The notes under the pieces were generated by a model. The model was not told where the DNA came from. It saw only the letters and a program-made list of their open reading frames with translations, and ran no database searches. Positions 22,139 through 32,970 of a DNA stretch of 64,000 nt are shown here, piece after piece (the stretch's first letter is position 1; each line of letters starts with the position of its first letter). Source of the stretch: Ulva prolifera. Lineage: Eukaryota > Chlorophyta > Ulvophyceae > Ulvales > Ulvaceae. The position numbers were made by a program, and so were the translations under genes. The stretch covers positions 191,213 to 255,212 of the forward strand of contig CM041201.1 in assembly GCA_023078555.1 (NCBI GenBank), in the 5' to 3' direction.

Positions 22139-23919
22139 TCACCCGGAGCTGTGACCGGATGTGGGTTTGTGCGGAAGATGGCTGTGACGTGGGTGGCGGG
22201 AGGGGCACACACCTTGTCCTCCAGGTATATACGTTGAGCAGTACCTGTACACCAGATGCCCACATCAGCAGAGACTGGCAGGCCTTACACAGAGCACTGG
22301 TATAGATACGATATTCTGATATTCTCAGGTTGGCTTGTGCATGGGCCGCTTCCAGACATGGGCATCAGTGCGAGGTCGCCTCAGTGCTGGGCCGATCCCG
22401 ACAGTGGCATCCCAGAAGACGGATGTTTGTTCTTCTTTCGTGACCGGGTCCGGCACTGATGACTATGTGCGGGAAGCGGTGTGCCTCTCGTAATTCTGGC
22501 TCGTGGCATGCTTATTATTGCCTGCGTTTGCGTACTCACAGACTGTGAGCAGTGCGCGCTACCTGTGCAGATGGACATGCAACCAACGCCTACGAATGGC
22601 CGCATCTATGTCTGCGCCCGCTTGTATACGCATGCATAGAGACATGCAAACTCACTCCAGATCTCGACTGGCATTGTGTGCTGGACAGCGAGGAGGGATG
22701 TGGCCAGGGGGGGGGGCGCACCATATGAGGGCTAGCATCTGAACGACCATGCAGGGCACGACGATCATGACCACTGAGAGGAAGCCTGTGAACTGCACAT
22801 ACCCGCCTCATTTCAGACCTGTTCATTTGAGACTGTACAGTGGTCATGGTTCCAGGGCATCAGTTGGGCTGGACCGGCGGTAGTGTAGGTGCACGAAGGC
22901 AAGCAGCCCCAGGTATACACAGAGAGACAAGTGTGGAAGAGTGTTAGGTTTGGACCTGTGCACGATCCCGGCTATGGAAATGTGCGTTTTGACACCGTGG
23001 CACGGTCAACATTGACATCGCGCATGCAAGCACATGGTGCAAAAGTTGAGTACATCTGTGGGAGCGGCAATTGTCAGTGATGATATGGAGCTCCTGGTGT
23101 GGCACAGGAATAGACGATACCATTTCCTGCCCCATGGGTCATAGCAGTAGTTGCCAACAACCTAAGCGGACTTGAGCATGATGCGCGAGAGAGTGATAGT
23201 GTGGATCAGTATGCTACCGAGGTCAACTGTGGAGGTGATGCAAAGCAGGTGTGATGGATGCACGTACATGAACTGATGCTACCAGAGTCCCGATCAAGGC
23301 CAACACAAACGCAGAGGCAGCTCCCATGCGCTCTTGGGTCGCCATGTTCTTGATCTGTGTCACGGGCCCAACAAGGAAACAAGTGCCGACCAACGCTGTG
23401 ATGTTGCCCAGCGTAAACATGAAGATGAAGCTCGAGCTGCAATCACAATGGCCGTTACAGGTTACGAAGAGCTATATTCAGATCTTCCCGATTGCTTTGG
23501 ATCACGGCAGCGGATTGAGAGGTGTGCCCCAGAATCTCGAGCTCCCCCTGCTGTACCATGTTTCACGGATATTTTTGCACACAGCACGATGAGCATGTAA
23601 TCAAGGAGCGCACAGTCTGACGCTCATCAACGAAAAAGAGCCCTGCATGTAGATTGAAGGGGTTCAAATGCATCAAATTTCCAGGAAACGTGCGCGATAT
23701 GTAAACATAGGTCACTGCGTAACAGCAACGCACCAGCGCCCAGAAGACAGTTGTGAACACAACACACGCTCCGAATCCAGCGAATCGCTGCTGGGTGGAT
23801 AGACGTGTGGCCTCGCCGACCTCAGTTTGCCATTGCTGCAGGAGTCCTGGTTCTGGGACGGGCTCGGTAGCTACTTCATACCCCAGGTTCGCACGAATGC
23901 GATCATAGAACGACCCCAT
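22139..23919 (-). CDS. SFT2: SFT2-family vesicle transport membrane protein
   Basis: Exons (transcription order) 23919-23690, 23436-23268, 22792-22722 and 22244-22139 join in phase to 191 residues. The protein begins MGSFYDRIRANLG. It shows the family's ordered landmarks: LSTQQRFAGFGACVVF (TM1 start), FMFTLGNITALVGTCFLVGP (the TLGN...FLxGP signature), a TM3 region with IGTLVAS, FTGFLSVVMIVV, and ALIW joined to YCSTYIPGGQ (family WYSLSYIP). SFT2 proteins are small four-TM Golgi proteins related to Got1p, implicated in retrograde endosome-to-Golgi vesicle fusion. The exon 1 donor (GTTTCC) is weaker than the local norm and was chosen because it restores TM1 length and phase. A further 3' exon could replace the last 25 residues. 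Confidence 0.75.
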
Positions 23920-25463
23920 GGTTCAGCACCGCTCGAGATTCTCAATGTCGTTGCAGCTTATCAAGATCCCTGTAGGCCAAACAATTCACACGGGTCATGT
24001 TGCGTACATGGGCGACAGTACGACCAGTCGAATGTCGTTCTAACGCGAAAACGCGATCATCCAGGTGTCAATACAGTTGAACAGCACCACATGCATCATA
24101 CCACCATTCACCCGTTGTGCCCGTGGTCCTGCGGAGCGAAGTCTGAAGGGGCTAGATCCGGGGTTGCACCCGGTGTCCACCGGGGCTATACATGTAATGC
24201 GCTTCCCTTGCAGCCACAGCCGACCGGATGAAAGCACACAGGTAAGATAGGCCAGTATTTGCCAAATGCCAATCGAAGTTCGGGTTTGGATATGATAACA
24301 ACCCATGGAACACAATCTGTCGATGTGCTGAGCAATCAGGCGATCTCATGAGTCAGCGAAGCTTCGCAGTACACCAACCTTCTGCACCGATCCCATAATC
24401 TGCCCCATAATTTGGTTAAGGCAGCATGTTCACACATCGGAGCACCTGCCTGTCACTTCCTGTTGTGCACCCAACCTGACTGTCAGGATTTTTTTTTTTC
24501 ACAAACAGAGAATTGTCACAGATCTTGAGCCAACAAGCACGGGGACACGTGTTGATTATACCAGCTTTGAAGGCAGATTCTCTAAGGCACCGTTGCTCCC
24601 TTCAGCATAGCCACGAGTGCACATGTGTCATTCCATGCGACTTGATGCAGTGTCAAGGCACCATGAAGGCTGCAGCAGTTCTAACGTATACTACGTGACA
24701 GGTGTGTACATCACCGCGAGCAGCCAAGGCCATATTGGTCACACAGGCTGTCCCAGAGATGCGATAAGCACAGCACACCAGGGCGAATGCGAGATGATCT
24801 GCATTGCTTCACTTGATAAAAATGCACAGCCCCCATGAAGTGTGAAGCCTCAGAGGTGCCTATCTCTCACTTCCAAGATACTCTATCACGAGACGGGCCA
24901 TATCTATGTGCTCCACAGAACCTGTGGCAGCCAGCACTAGATGACAAACTCTACAATGCCGCATGTCACGACCATGTGCCCTCTACAGCACAATCGAACA
25001 TATTCTTTCGACTACAGTATTTCACTCTACTTGTGTCAGACAGCAACGGCCCAATCACCCGTTCAAAGAATGCCTCAGCGCTGCACACCATCAGGAATCC
25101 GCCACTGACTCCTGGTCCCACAGTCCAACAGAATACTCGAATGTATGTATGCATGTATTGTATGTACAGGTAGCACATGTAGCAATCACTCCAGCACCCC
25201 ATCCCTCCTCCCCAAACCTCCCATCGTGCACATGTTGATGGGTACCGGCGGTCCGCATCAGCACTGCAGGATGCACCCCGCATCGTACTCCGCAGCATTG
25301 CAGCCCCTGCATGTCAGTTGCCCTGACCACACCAGGGCGCACGCCTTCCTTGTAATGAACCCGCACACGTGTTCTGAGATGATCGCAGCGTCTCCAGCCG
25401 TCGCAACAGCCTGTTTAGTGCGCCCCTTGCACGGGAGCGAAAGCGGCCATCGTGTCGGCAGCA
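23920..25463. other. Intergenic region upstream of the SFT2 gene
   Basis: It should hold the SFT2 promoter and the 3' UTR of the next minus-strand gene. No coding features or recognisable repeats were seen. Confidence 0.4.
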
Positions 25464-27078
25464 TCAGCATGCGGGGAGCGCCTTGGCACCGAGGTTGACC
25501 TTGCTGGCGCTAGCCTTGCCCTGCCGGTACGCCGCGTGGTCCTTGATCTGCGGCTTGCGCTTCTTGCCCTTCTTGATGTTGACTTTCTTCTCCACAGCCT
25601 CGAATGCCAGCTTGGCCTTGTCGTCATACAGCACCAGCTGCTGCATCCCTGAGCCGGGACCTCCCATTGCACTGTCTGCATCACCAGACTCCGTGGTGAA
25701 AGCAGGCTCAATCCTGGGCAGTTGGCTCTGGATGCTGCAGCGACCAGCGGAACAAACGGCCACCATGGGTACAGGGAGCACCGCAGCGGACCTTTCTGTG
25801 CGCTGCCGCTGCCTCGGGATTTGGCGGCCTTCGCCCCTGTCGTCGCCTTATCCGAGTTCTCCTTCCCTGTGCGCTTACTTGGCTCGACCCAGTCGTCATC
25901 GCTGCCGACGTCGTCGTAATCCTCCGCACCGCCATCCTCCGAATCCTCTGCATCACTCACCCTATCCCAGAGGCCCCCGCGGCCGCTCTTCTGGGTGCTC
26001 TGTTTGGGCTTCAATGATACCTTCTCCCATGGCTTGCCGGTATCATCCAGTGGATTTGTTTCGAGACGTTCAGGCTTGATGCTGGGCTTGACCTCAGGCT
26101 TGATCACAGGCACATTTGAGTCGCACTTCCCAAGCACAGGCTTGGTCTCCGGCTTAATCTCTGGCTTCACATCGACAGCGGACTGGGCTGCAGCCATAGC
26201 CACCGGTGGTGCAACTGCGGCGGCCCGGGCCGCCTCGAGTGCTTTCTTGCGCTCCTCCTGATCTGTCTTTGCAATCTTGTAGAGCTCGTTGGACATGCCC
26301 TGCCTGCTCCGCAGACGCCTCCGTCTTTGTATGTATGCATGCTTATGTAGCCACAACCGCAGCGCGGCTTTTACACGGACGCCAGCAGGGTCCAGCAACC
26401 ATGATTGTACGGGGTCGCATCAGTCGTGCACGAGGTGCGGCCCCGTCAGGCAGCGGTGCAAACCACCACATGACTTCGGTGCAGCATAGTGCGCATCAGC
26501 AGGCTGCTGTGGCTGATGACAGGCGCAGGTCGGGCCTGGTGCAGGTGATGCACAGTTGAGGCTACCGGGGGCGGGGGGGGGGGGGGGGGGGGGGGGGGGG
26601 TTGTGTGAGCGCGCACCGGTAGTCAAGCTGAGCTCGGGCGCCCTTGCCCTTCATCTCCTCACTGCTCAGGTGGAGTACAGAGTTGAAGGCTACCTCAAAG
26701 ATAGCCGCCGCCATCGCAGCGTCAGCCTGGAGGCCGTAGAATGTCACCTGCAGGATGCTCCAGGATCATCACACCAGAGCACATGCGGCTTGCCAGCCCC
26801 TGGCGGCCTGCCTGGGGGGTCAAGCGCCTGCATGAGCAGGCGCCTCCCTCTCCAGAGCTGGCGGAGATCGCCTTCTAATGCCTCCAGCTCATGCAGTAGA
26901 TGCAGCTCACGGGAGAGCTGTGGTACATGCAGCCCGGCATGGGGATTGCAACACCATGCATGGCACCAGCATATGCACAAAGTACCATCATGGATGCTTC
27001 TGGATGTACAAGGTTTGAAGGCAAATGGCCTGACATGCACACATCCACGAATCGGACACGCACACGCGCGCGAGCATG

Positions 27079-27113
<35 letters not shown>

Positions 27114-29707
27114 CCCCATTCCCATCTTCTCCCCCGCGGGTGCCACACACATTGTGTACATCTGGGGCAGAGGCACTTTGCAATAATGTCTACGCTCTTG
27201 GTGCAATCACAGGCAGGTGCAGGGAGCGCACAGTATAGCATCTGCCGCGGACAGCACCCTTGGTCTTGTACCACTTGGTGTTGGTCATAATGCTTGCGAT
27301 GTGCCCCACTGTGTGCGCCCAGTCGGGCCACTGGACGTGAAGGTTGTTCAGGCGCACAGCTGTCATGCCTGACACCGCCTCAACACCAGTGGCTGACATG
27401 TTCTCCACATCTGCATCCAGCACGTGGCGGTTCGCCCAAGAAAACAGTTGCACCGCATGCGATGGTTTTCTTGTGGCGATGCTTCCCGGGTTCACGGTGC
27501 TGCCCGCATTGCCACCTTCGTCCTTGTAGTTACCCAGCAGCGGAAGGCGTTTCGGCCGCGGTCGAGCCACCACCTCGCGATGGCACAGAGTTGCATATCG
27601 GGGTGCCCCTGACAGCAGACCTGCTTTGGACTTGAATTGTGTCTGTGCAATTGGCTCTGGTGGCGAATGCTAACAGTGGCACATGCAAAGGTGCTACATG
27701 AACTTCATGGACACCAACGTGCAAACAGCTACAGAACGAGAAGTGCAGGGCAACATGCCCTGTAGATATGGCTATTTAATCATACACGCATGCACAGCAG
27801 CTCAAGTAGCGCTGTCCAATGGTCTCATCCAGGAAACACAGGTTTGAGCTAATTCACAGAAGCATCGCGTCGGGGCAGACATCTGCCCTGGTGCTGACCC
27901 TGAACAGCGATATGCCCCTTACAGCATAAGCACTGGATGATCTGCATCGAATGCTGGAAGGGCAACAGGACGACAGCCATTGGCAGCTGCACGTCCTGGG
28001 GCAAGCCACAAGGGAGGACACTTGTGAGGAAAAGTGAGGAAGCAGGTAGCCTCCACAGCGCACTGCCATAGCGCAGGATCACGCAAGCAAGTATGTCGCA
28101 AGCCAAGGGATTCCACACCTGCCATGGACAGCCCATGCTGCTGCAGGAGCCTTGTGGCCCGCTGCATGGCATGCTTCTTCTCCACGTCGTTGCCGCCGCA
28201 GTGCAGCCCCAGCGCCAGCGCCTTTTTGATGCGGACCATGATGTTCTCGCTCACGTCTGGCCGGTTCGCAGGTGGCTTGGCTGTATCTTCGATCACCTCA
28301 GCCACCTTCTTGGGTTCTTTGGGCGCCTTCTTCCTTGCAGCTGGCTTCTTCGAGGCCCCTGGGCAGACAGAAGTGAGTGGTCAACAATGCGCTATGTTGG
28401 CCAATGCTCAGCTGATATTAGATCTGAGATCCAAGCTCTGAGATTATGCACTGCGCAGTATGATGCGGAGCTGTGTTTCGGGGTCTTACTGCAGATGGCT
28501 GGTAACAGCTGGGCAATGGCTTCTGCAATGCACCCGCGCATCAGCGACGACTAACAAAACCACCTCAAAACCTCTTCCTGGCAAATGATGCTTGACTTGG
28601 GTGAGACACGGAGGCAGGCTGAGGATCTCACCCCGGCCCTTTTTTGCTGGAGGCGGTACAGGTGCTGGTAGATGGCTTGAGCAAGTAGGAATAGTTCTCT
28701 TGCTGCTTGCCTCCGATCGATCTGCAAACTGGCAAGACTTACTGTTGCAGCGCTGTGCGACAGCAGTAGCTGCTGTATTATGCGCTGCGTTGCAACGCAA
28801 GTGCAGGGATGTTGCAGAGTTAGCTGCGGGTAACAACAGGTTCGAACGTTGCCGGCAGCGCGGCGTGCATGATCCCTTGCGACCTATCAGATCCGGAACA
28901 TCGCGGCGAGACAGGCATCGTTCACCACGGGCCAAGTGTCACGAGAACGATCTCCAAGTTTGTAGAGGCAGGTAGCGGCGTAGGCGGCGACGCAGCAGCA
29001 GAGCTAGCCGAAGCAGGCCACAGCAAAACAGCTCCTAGACACCGGTATTACAAAAGAGTGAACGGGAGAAAACAAACACTGAAACCGAAACAGCTCCTAG
29101 ACACCGGTGGTTCACGGGCGTTCGTTGGACCGGTATAGCTATGAACGCCCACACACCGTTTGGGGATGAGCGCACCCGTGAGACGTGGTCCCTGAGCAAG
29201 GGGTACGTCATCGTCACTGGTGGATTCGCTTAGCCTGCATTTGCGACGCTTTGTACCGGAACCTGGGCGCCGAGCTAGCAGTTCATCGACACTGCCCGAA
29301 TCGCATAGTGGCGGTAGACTACCGCTGCGCTGCCCGCTCTCATCTCCGCTCACAGACCTGCAACTGTCTGAAGTTTTGTAGTAAGTGGGCAAAGGCAATC
29401 GATTAATGACCAGCAGTACATAGTGGACTGAAACGCACGCGTCGTCGTCACTGCTTGAAGACACACATGCGATCATGTGAGCAGCAATGCACTTCTTGCA
29501 AATTTTTCCAGTGCATGTATCACACTCCACAGCAGCTGGTTCATTGAAGCAGTCTGCGCATAGTGTCTTGGGCTGGCCGTGGTCTAACTTCGCATGGGTG
29601 TTTGCCCAGCACATCAAGCAGAATTTCCCTGGAGCTGGACAGCGCTTGCATAGCTTCTGAGCCCGCTGATTGCAGCAGACGCCGCACATTATGTCTGCCA
29701 ACGTCAT
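25464..29707 (-). CDS. Cysteine-rich zinc-binding plus DUF2786 protein
   Basis: Eight exons (transcription order) close in frame to about 627 residues: 29707-29439, 29357-29176, 28721-28632, 28358-28119, 27410-27232, 26747-26617, 26303-25782 and 25734-25464; a second in-phase acceptor at 25713 gives 620. Residues about 1-75 are very Cys/His-rich (CGVCC, CKRCPAPGKFCLMCW, CADC, CDTC, CKKC), probably a B-box-like zinc-binding module. Lys/Ser-rich linkers follow. Residues about 218-262 match the DUF2786 core (IKKALALGLH, then KKHAMQRATRLLQQHGLS). Further conserved blocks are TVTFYGLQADAAMAAAIFEV, SNELYKIAKTDQEERKKAL and the C-terminal AAYRQGKASASKVNLGAKAL. DUF2786 has no established biochemical function; a nuclear role is only suggested by basic and acidic linkers. 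The linker about 380-500 repeats KPE/KPS motifs rich in Lys and Pro. Confidence 0.8.
26573..26600. repeat. Poly-G tract (28 G)
   Basis: A pure G run 16 bases into intron 6 of the DUF2786 gene (poly-C on the sense strand). A further short run, GGGGGCG, precedes it. Confidence 0.9.
27079..27103. repeat. (CA)n microsatellite
   Basis: About 12 CA units in intron 5 of the DUF2786 gene, flanked by imperfect CACG units. Confidence 0.9.
27455..27535 (+). repeat. Dispersed repeat family A, copy
   Basis: GATGGTTTTCTTGTGGCGATG, GGTGCTGCCCGCATTGCCACC and TCGTCCTTGTAG, in intron 4 of the DUF2786 gene, antisense to it. Confidence 0.6.
29026..29108. repeat. 21-bp direct repeat pair
   Basis: The same 21 bases, beginning AAACAGCTCCTAGACACC, occur at 29026-29046 and 29088-29108, in intron 2 of the DUF2786 gene. 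Confidence 0.85.
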
Positions 29708-31531
29708 GGCTAAACTTGAGCTGCGGTACAATGAGACTGTCAACCTATACCGGTACCGTCAAAGATCGCACCAACTAGCATCGGCACAGCGTTGATGTTG
29801 CAGACAGCCGACAGAGTCCGATACCGCTATATGCCGCCCCGCCATTTCGCACGCCGGGCCTGTGAATTCGTATTGCAGAGATTGACGATCGCCACTGTCC
29901 ACGGTATTGGCGAGACATCGCGATTACGATGGCACTCATGCCACTACATGCAATGCAGCTGCTCAAGAGTACAAGCACTATGGATCGATCCGCATGGGGA
30001 GAGGATCCTTGGCACCGGTCGCCTGGATGCGCCATGGCATTGCTTACAATCCAGTATGATGACATGTCTTCTGCAGAAGCGGCATACACACATATTGATG
30101 ACTTGATGCAAGGTCTTCACAGGGATTTCGAGCTTCTCTGTGCCCATATGCATTGTTTTGATGCCCAGCGCAGTGATGGGGGCTATGCGGAGTCGCCGTG
30201 ATCAGCATCCGTACGAGCACGTCACTCGCCTGCCGGTGCTACTAGGCACTCCAGTTTTGTCCATGCTCGCAGCAGGTTGTCGCATTCTTGGCAGACGTGC
30301 ATGATGCCCGAGTGCCTGCTCCCCTCTCGCGGCCAGCAGTGTGCAGCCATTCCGTCTCACAGCTACCGTTCGGATTCCGAAGCAGGCCTTGTGTAATCGC
30401 TTGCGGCCGCTGCCAAGGTGTTCCTGAAGGCCTCAAGGTCATTCACCTGCGGTACCCTGCGTTGTCAGGCCTCCTCAGGCTCCGCCTTTCGCTGCACCGC
30501 CTCAACCACGTTGCACAAACGCCCTGCTCCACCTTGGTCTCGTTTTCATGCAGCTTCAGCTCCTGCACCGTGGCCTCCCCCATTACCAATTCATCCGAAG
30601 TTGTCAATGTTCACAACATGGCCAAGTAAATCCAGCCGTCCCGTACTTAACTTTACTGGAACCATCTGCCCAAGCATACATCACACTACACATATACAGC
30701 GCTTGGGCCAGCCTGGATCCCGGTGCGGTATGCATGCCGACATGAGCGCAATGGCTGAGACGAACACAGGCGAGCCGACTGCGGCTAGCTGGGGTCTGGC
30801 GTGCGGCAGCATCCGCCGACGGCAGCATCGCCGCGGCGTCTGCGGTGGACTTGGCCGTGCGTGTCTGCGCCGGCAACGCAATGCAGAACATTTGCCATGA
30901 TCTGTCTGCATGCAGCTTTTTGGAGGTCCAGGTGCCATGCCGCAGCTTGGAGTGAACCAGCTGACGACGTCCGGAACACATGCATGGGCACCCAACTGCG
31001 ACCAGCAGATCCTGTGGGAACCCCCTCAGATCCACTCGGAGAGGTCAGTGTATCCGCCCAGCTGAACCAGGAACATGCGTCCAAAGCATTGGGCAAACCC
31101 ATCACCGCTGCTTTTTTGGAGCATCAAGAGGCCTGTAACCTCTAGTGTGATCCACAAGTAGCGCCACTACAGTACCCTTCTGCTCGCCCAGGCACTGGCT
31201 CTACAAGATGTTTCGAATTGTGTGGCTGAAAGCGCCTCAGATTCAGCCCATTGTTGCGAGGCTACAGGCGTCCATGGCACCCAGCAGAGGAACACGCATG
31301 AGAGCGAGTTGATGATGGCCAGAGCATGTGTCAAAACCTTGAGGCTTTTCAAGAAGCTGTATCTTTGTTCGTGTATTTGACGACGGGCGGTGTAGTCGAC
31401 ACAGGAGCCCATCCGCTTGCTCTGACGACCTCCTGTTCGACTTTACATATTCAACCGCAGAGCAGACGCAGCGTTCAGGCTAGATTCGTCTGAATCGCAA
31501 CAACCGATCTGCTGCAGTCGCGTAGTCAGCG
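29708..31531. other. Divergent intergenic region
   Basis: This separates the minus-strand DUF2786 gene from the plus-strand TPR gene, so both promoters should lie here. Apart from a partial family B repeat near 30590, I see nothing I can name. Confidence 0.45.
30575..30660 (+). repeat. Dispersed repeat family B, degraded fragment
   Basis: TTCATCCGAAGTTGTCAATGTTC followed downstream by TTAACTTTACTGG resembles the 3' half of family B with gaps. Confidence 0.35.
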
Positions 31532-32970
31532 ATGCGGGCAGATGTAGCTGCTCGCTCCTCTCCATGCGTTGGGAGCAGCATCACACGTACCAGGAGTAGA
31601 TGTACAACACCAAGCTGTGCTCACGCAGCACCACCATATCGTGAGACGGAGATCAGCCAACATCGTCTCTCAAAGCGAGCGCTCCTGCTGGCGCCAGTGG
31701 GCATCGAATTCCTCCTACGTGCCTCACCAGCAGTGGCCAGAGGGGTTCAGTCTGACATCTCCGATGGCATGGCCCAGTTTAGGATGGGCAACGTGCAGGC
31801 CTCGATAGATCTGTTTGATAAGTGTGCATCTCCTGCTATCGCGTGGGTCATCTCGCTCTCAACTGGATCAGCTTGCGCCGAATCAGGACCTGATGGAGCC
31901 TCAACAATGCACTATCTCATCTCAAGTCGATAGCAGCAAAGCCAACATACCAGAGCTTGTCACGCCGTCACCTCTATAATGTCTCAAACGGCTGACTGAG
32001 GTGTCCTGACGGGTGCTCCAGTCACCGCATCAGGCTGCAGTCCACATGATGGTATGCCAAATGCAGGGCAATGGAGGCCCGGCCCTCAGTCAAGCCATAC
32101 CTGTGGCAGCGGGGCCTGTCGCTGTACTACGCCGGCCGCTACGCTGACGCAGCCGAGCAGTTCCGAGCGGACGTCGCGGTCAACCCGAACGACACCGAGG
32201 AGGCCATCTGGGCGTACCTGGCAGAGGCGCAGCTGCTCGGGCCAGCGCAAGCCCGAGACCAGCTCCTACAGGCGAGGCACCCTCCCCAACACCCATAACC
32301 TGCGGCTGCATCCGACTCGGGCACACTGGCGATGTTCTTGTCCACATGGCTGTGTAATCACACATAATGCACACATACACTCAAGTCCGACGTATCGGAA
32401 GCAGTAATCGAACAGCAAGCAATGGCTCTAGATACATGCTACAACACCACCCAGGTGCCTTCGTGACACCGCATCCCTTGGCTCCCAGCTCTGACTGTCT
32501 GGCCTTAGATGGCTACCCAGCCGCCTTCTGTGATCTGCCGCCGCTGCTCGGTCGCTGCGATTTTCTGGCGCCATGCATGGCCGCTCCAGCCGGGACCCGC
32601 ATCGTTGCGACGTCCGGCTGCTGGGGTCAGCTTGGCACTGCTGAGGCTTACAAATCTGCACATGCAGGTGGGTGAGGACTCCCGGGCGTACATGCGGCAA
32701 GTGTACGCGGCCGTCGCTGCGGCGACCCCGGCCGCGGTGCTGCAGGCGACGCGCGCCGACGGCGCCGCGCCCCCTGCGGACACATTCTACCTGCTGCTCT
32801 ACCGCGGCCTCCTGCTCGAGGCGCTCGGCGACGCGGCCGCCGCCGCCGCCGCCGTCGAGGCCGCGCGCAACACGGAGTACTCGCGGCGGTACCTGCGCCA
32901 GGACTACATGGTCGCGCTCGCGGCGCTGCACTGCACGCAGCGCAGCGGCGCCGGGGCGTCTGCGACGTGA
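31532..32970 (+). CDS. Plastid-targeted TPR-like protein
   Basis: Exons 31532-31821, 32067-32271 and 32668-32970 give 265 residues. The N-terminus is Ser/Arg/Thr-rich without acidic residues, a typical chloroplast transit peptide. It is followed by a hydrophobic stretch ending ASPAVA, which would suit a thylakoid-lumen signal; this targeting is inferred. The mature part has DGMAQFRMGNVQASIDLFDK and KPYLWQRGLSLYYAGRYADAAEQF, then AVNPNDTEEAIWAYLAEAQLLG, characteristic of a TPR-like family widespread in algae and plants. The C-terminal exon adds helical pairs (TFYLLLYRGLLLEALGD, RQDYMVALAALH). It probably acts as a scaffold or assembly factor. Intron 2 must start with GC (CAG/GCGAGG at 32271/32272): no GT donor preserves the conserved block before the in-frame stop. 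Confidence 0.8.

Noticed and set aside
28830..28860. tRNA-like GGTTCGAAC
   Set aside because: No matching D-arm or acceptor stem; it lies in intron 2 of the DUF2786 gene.
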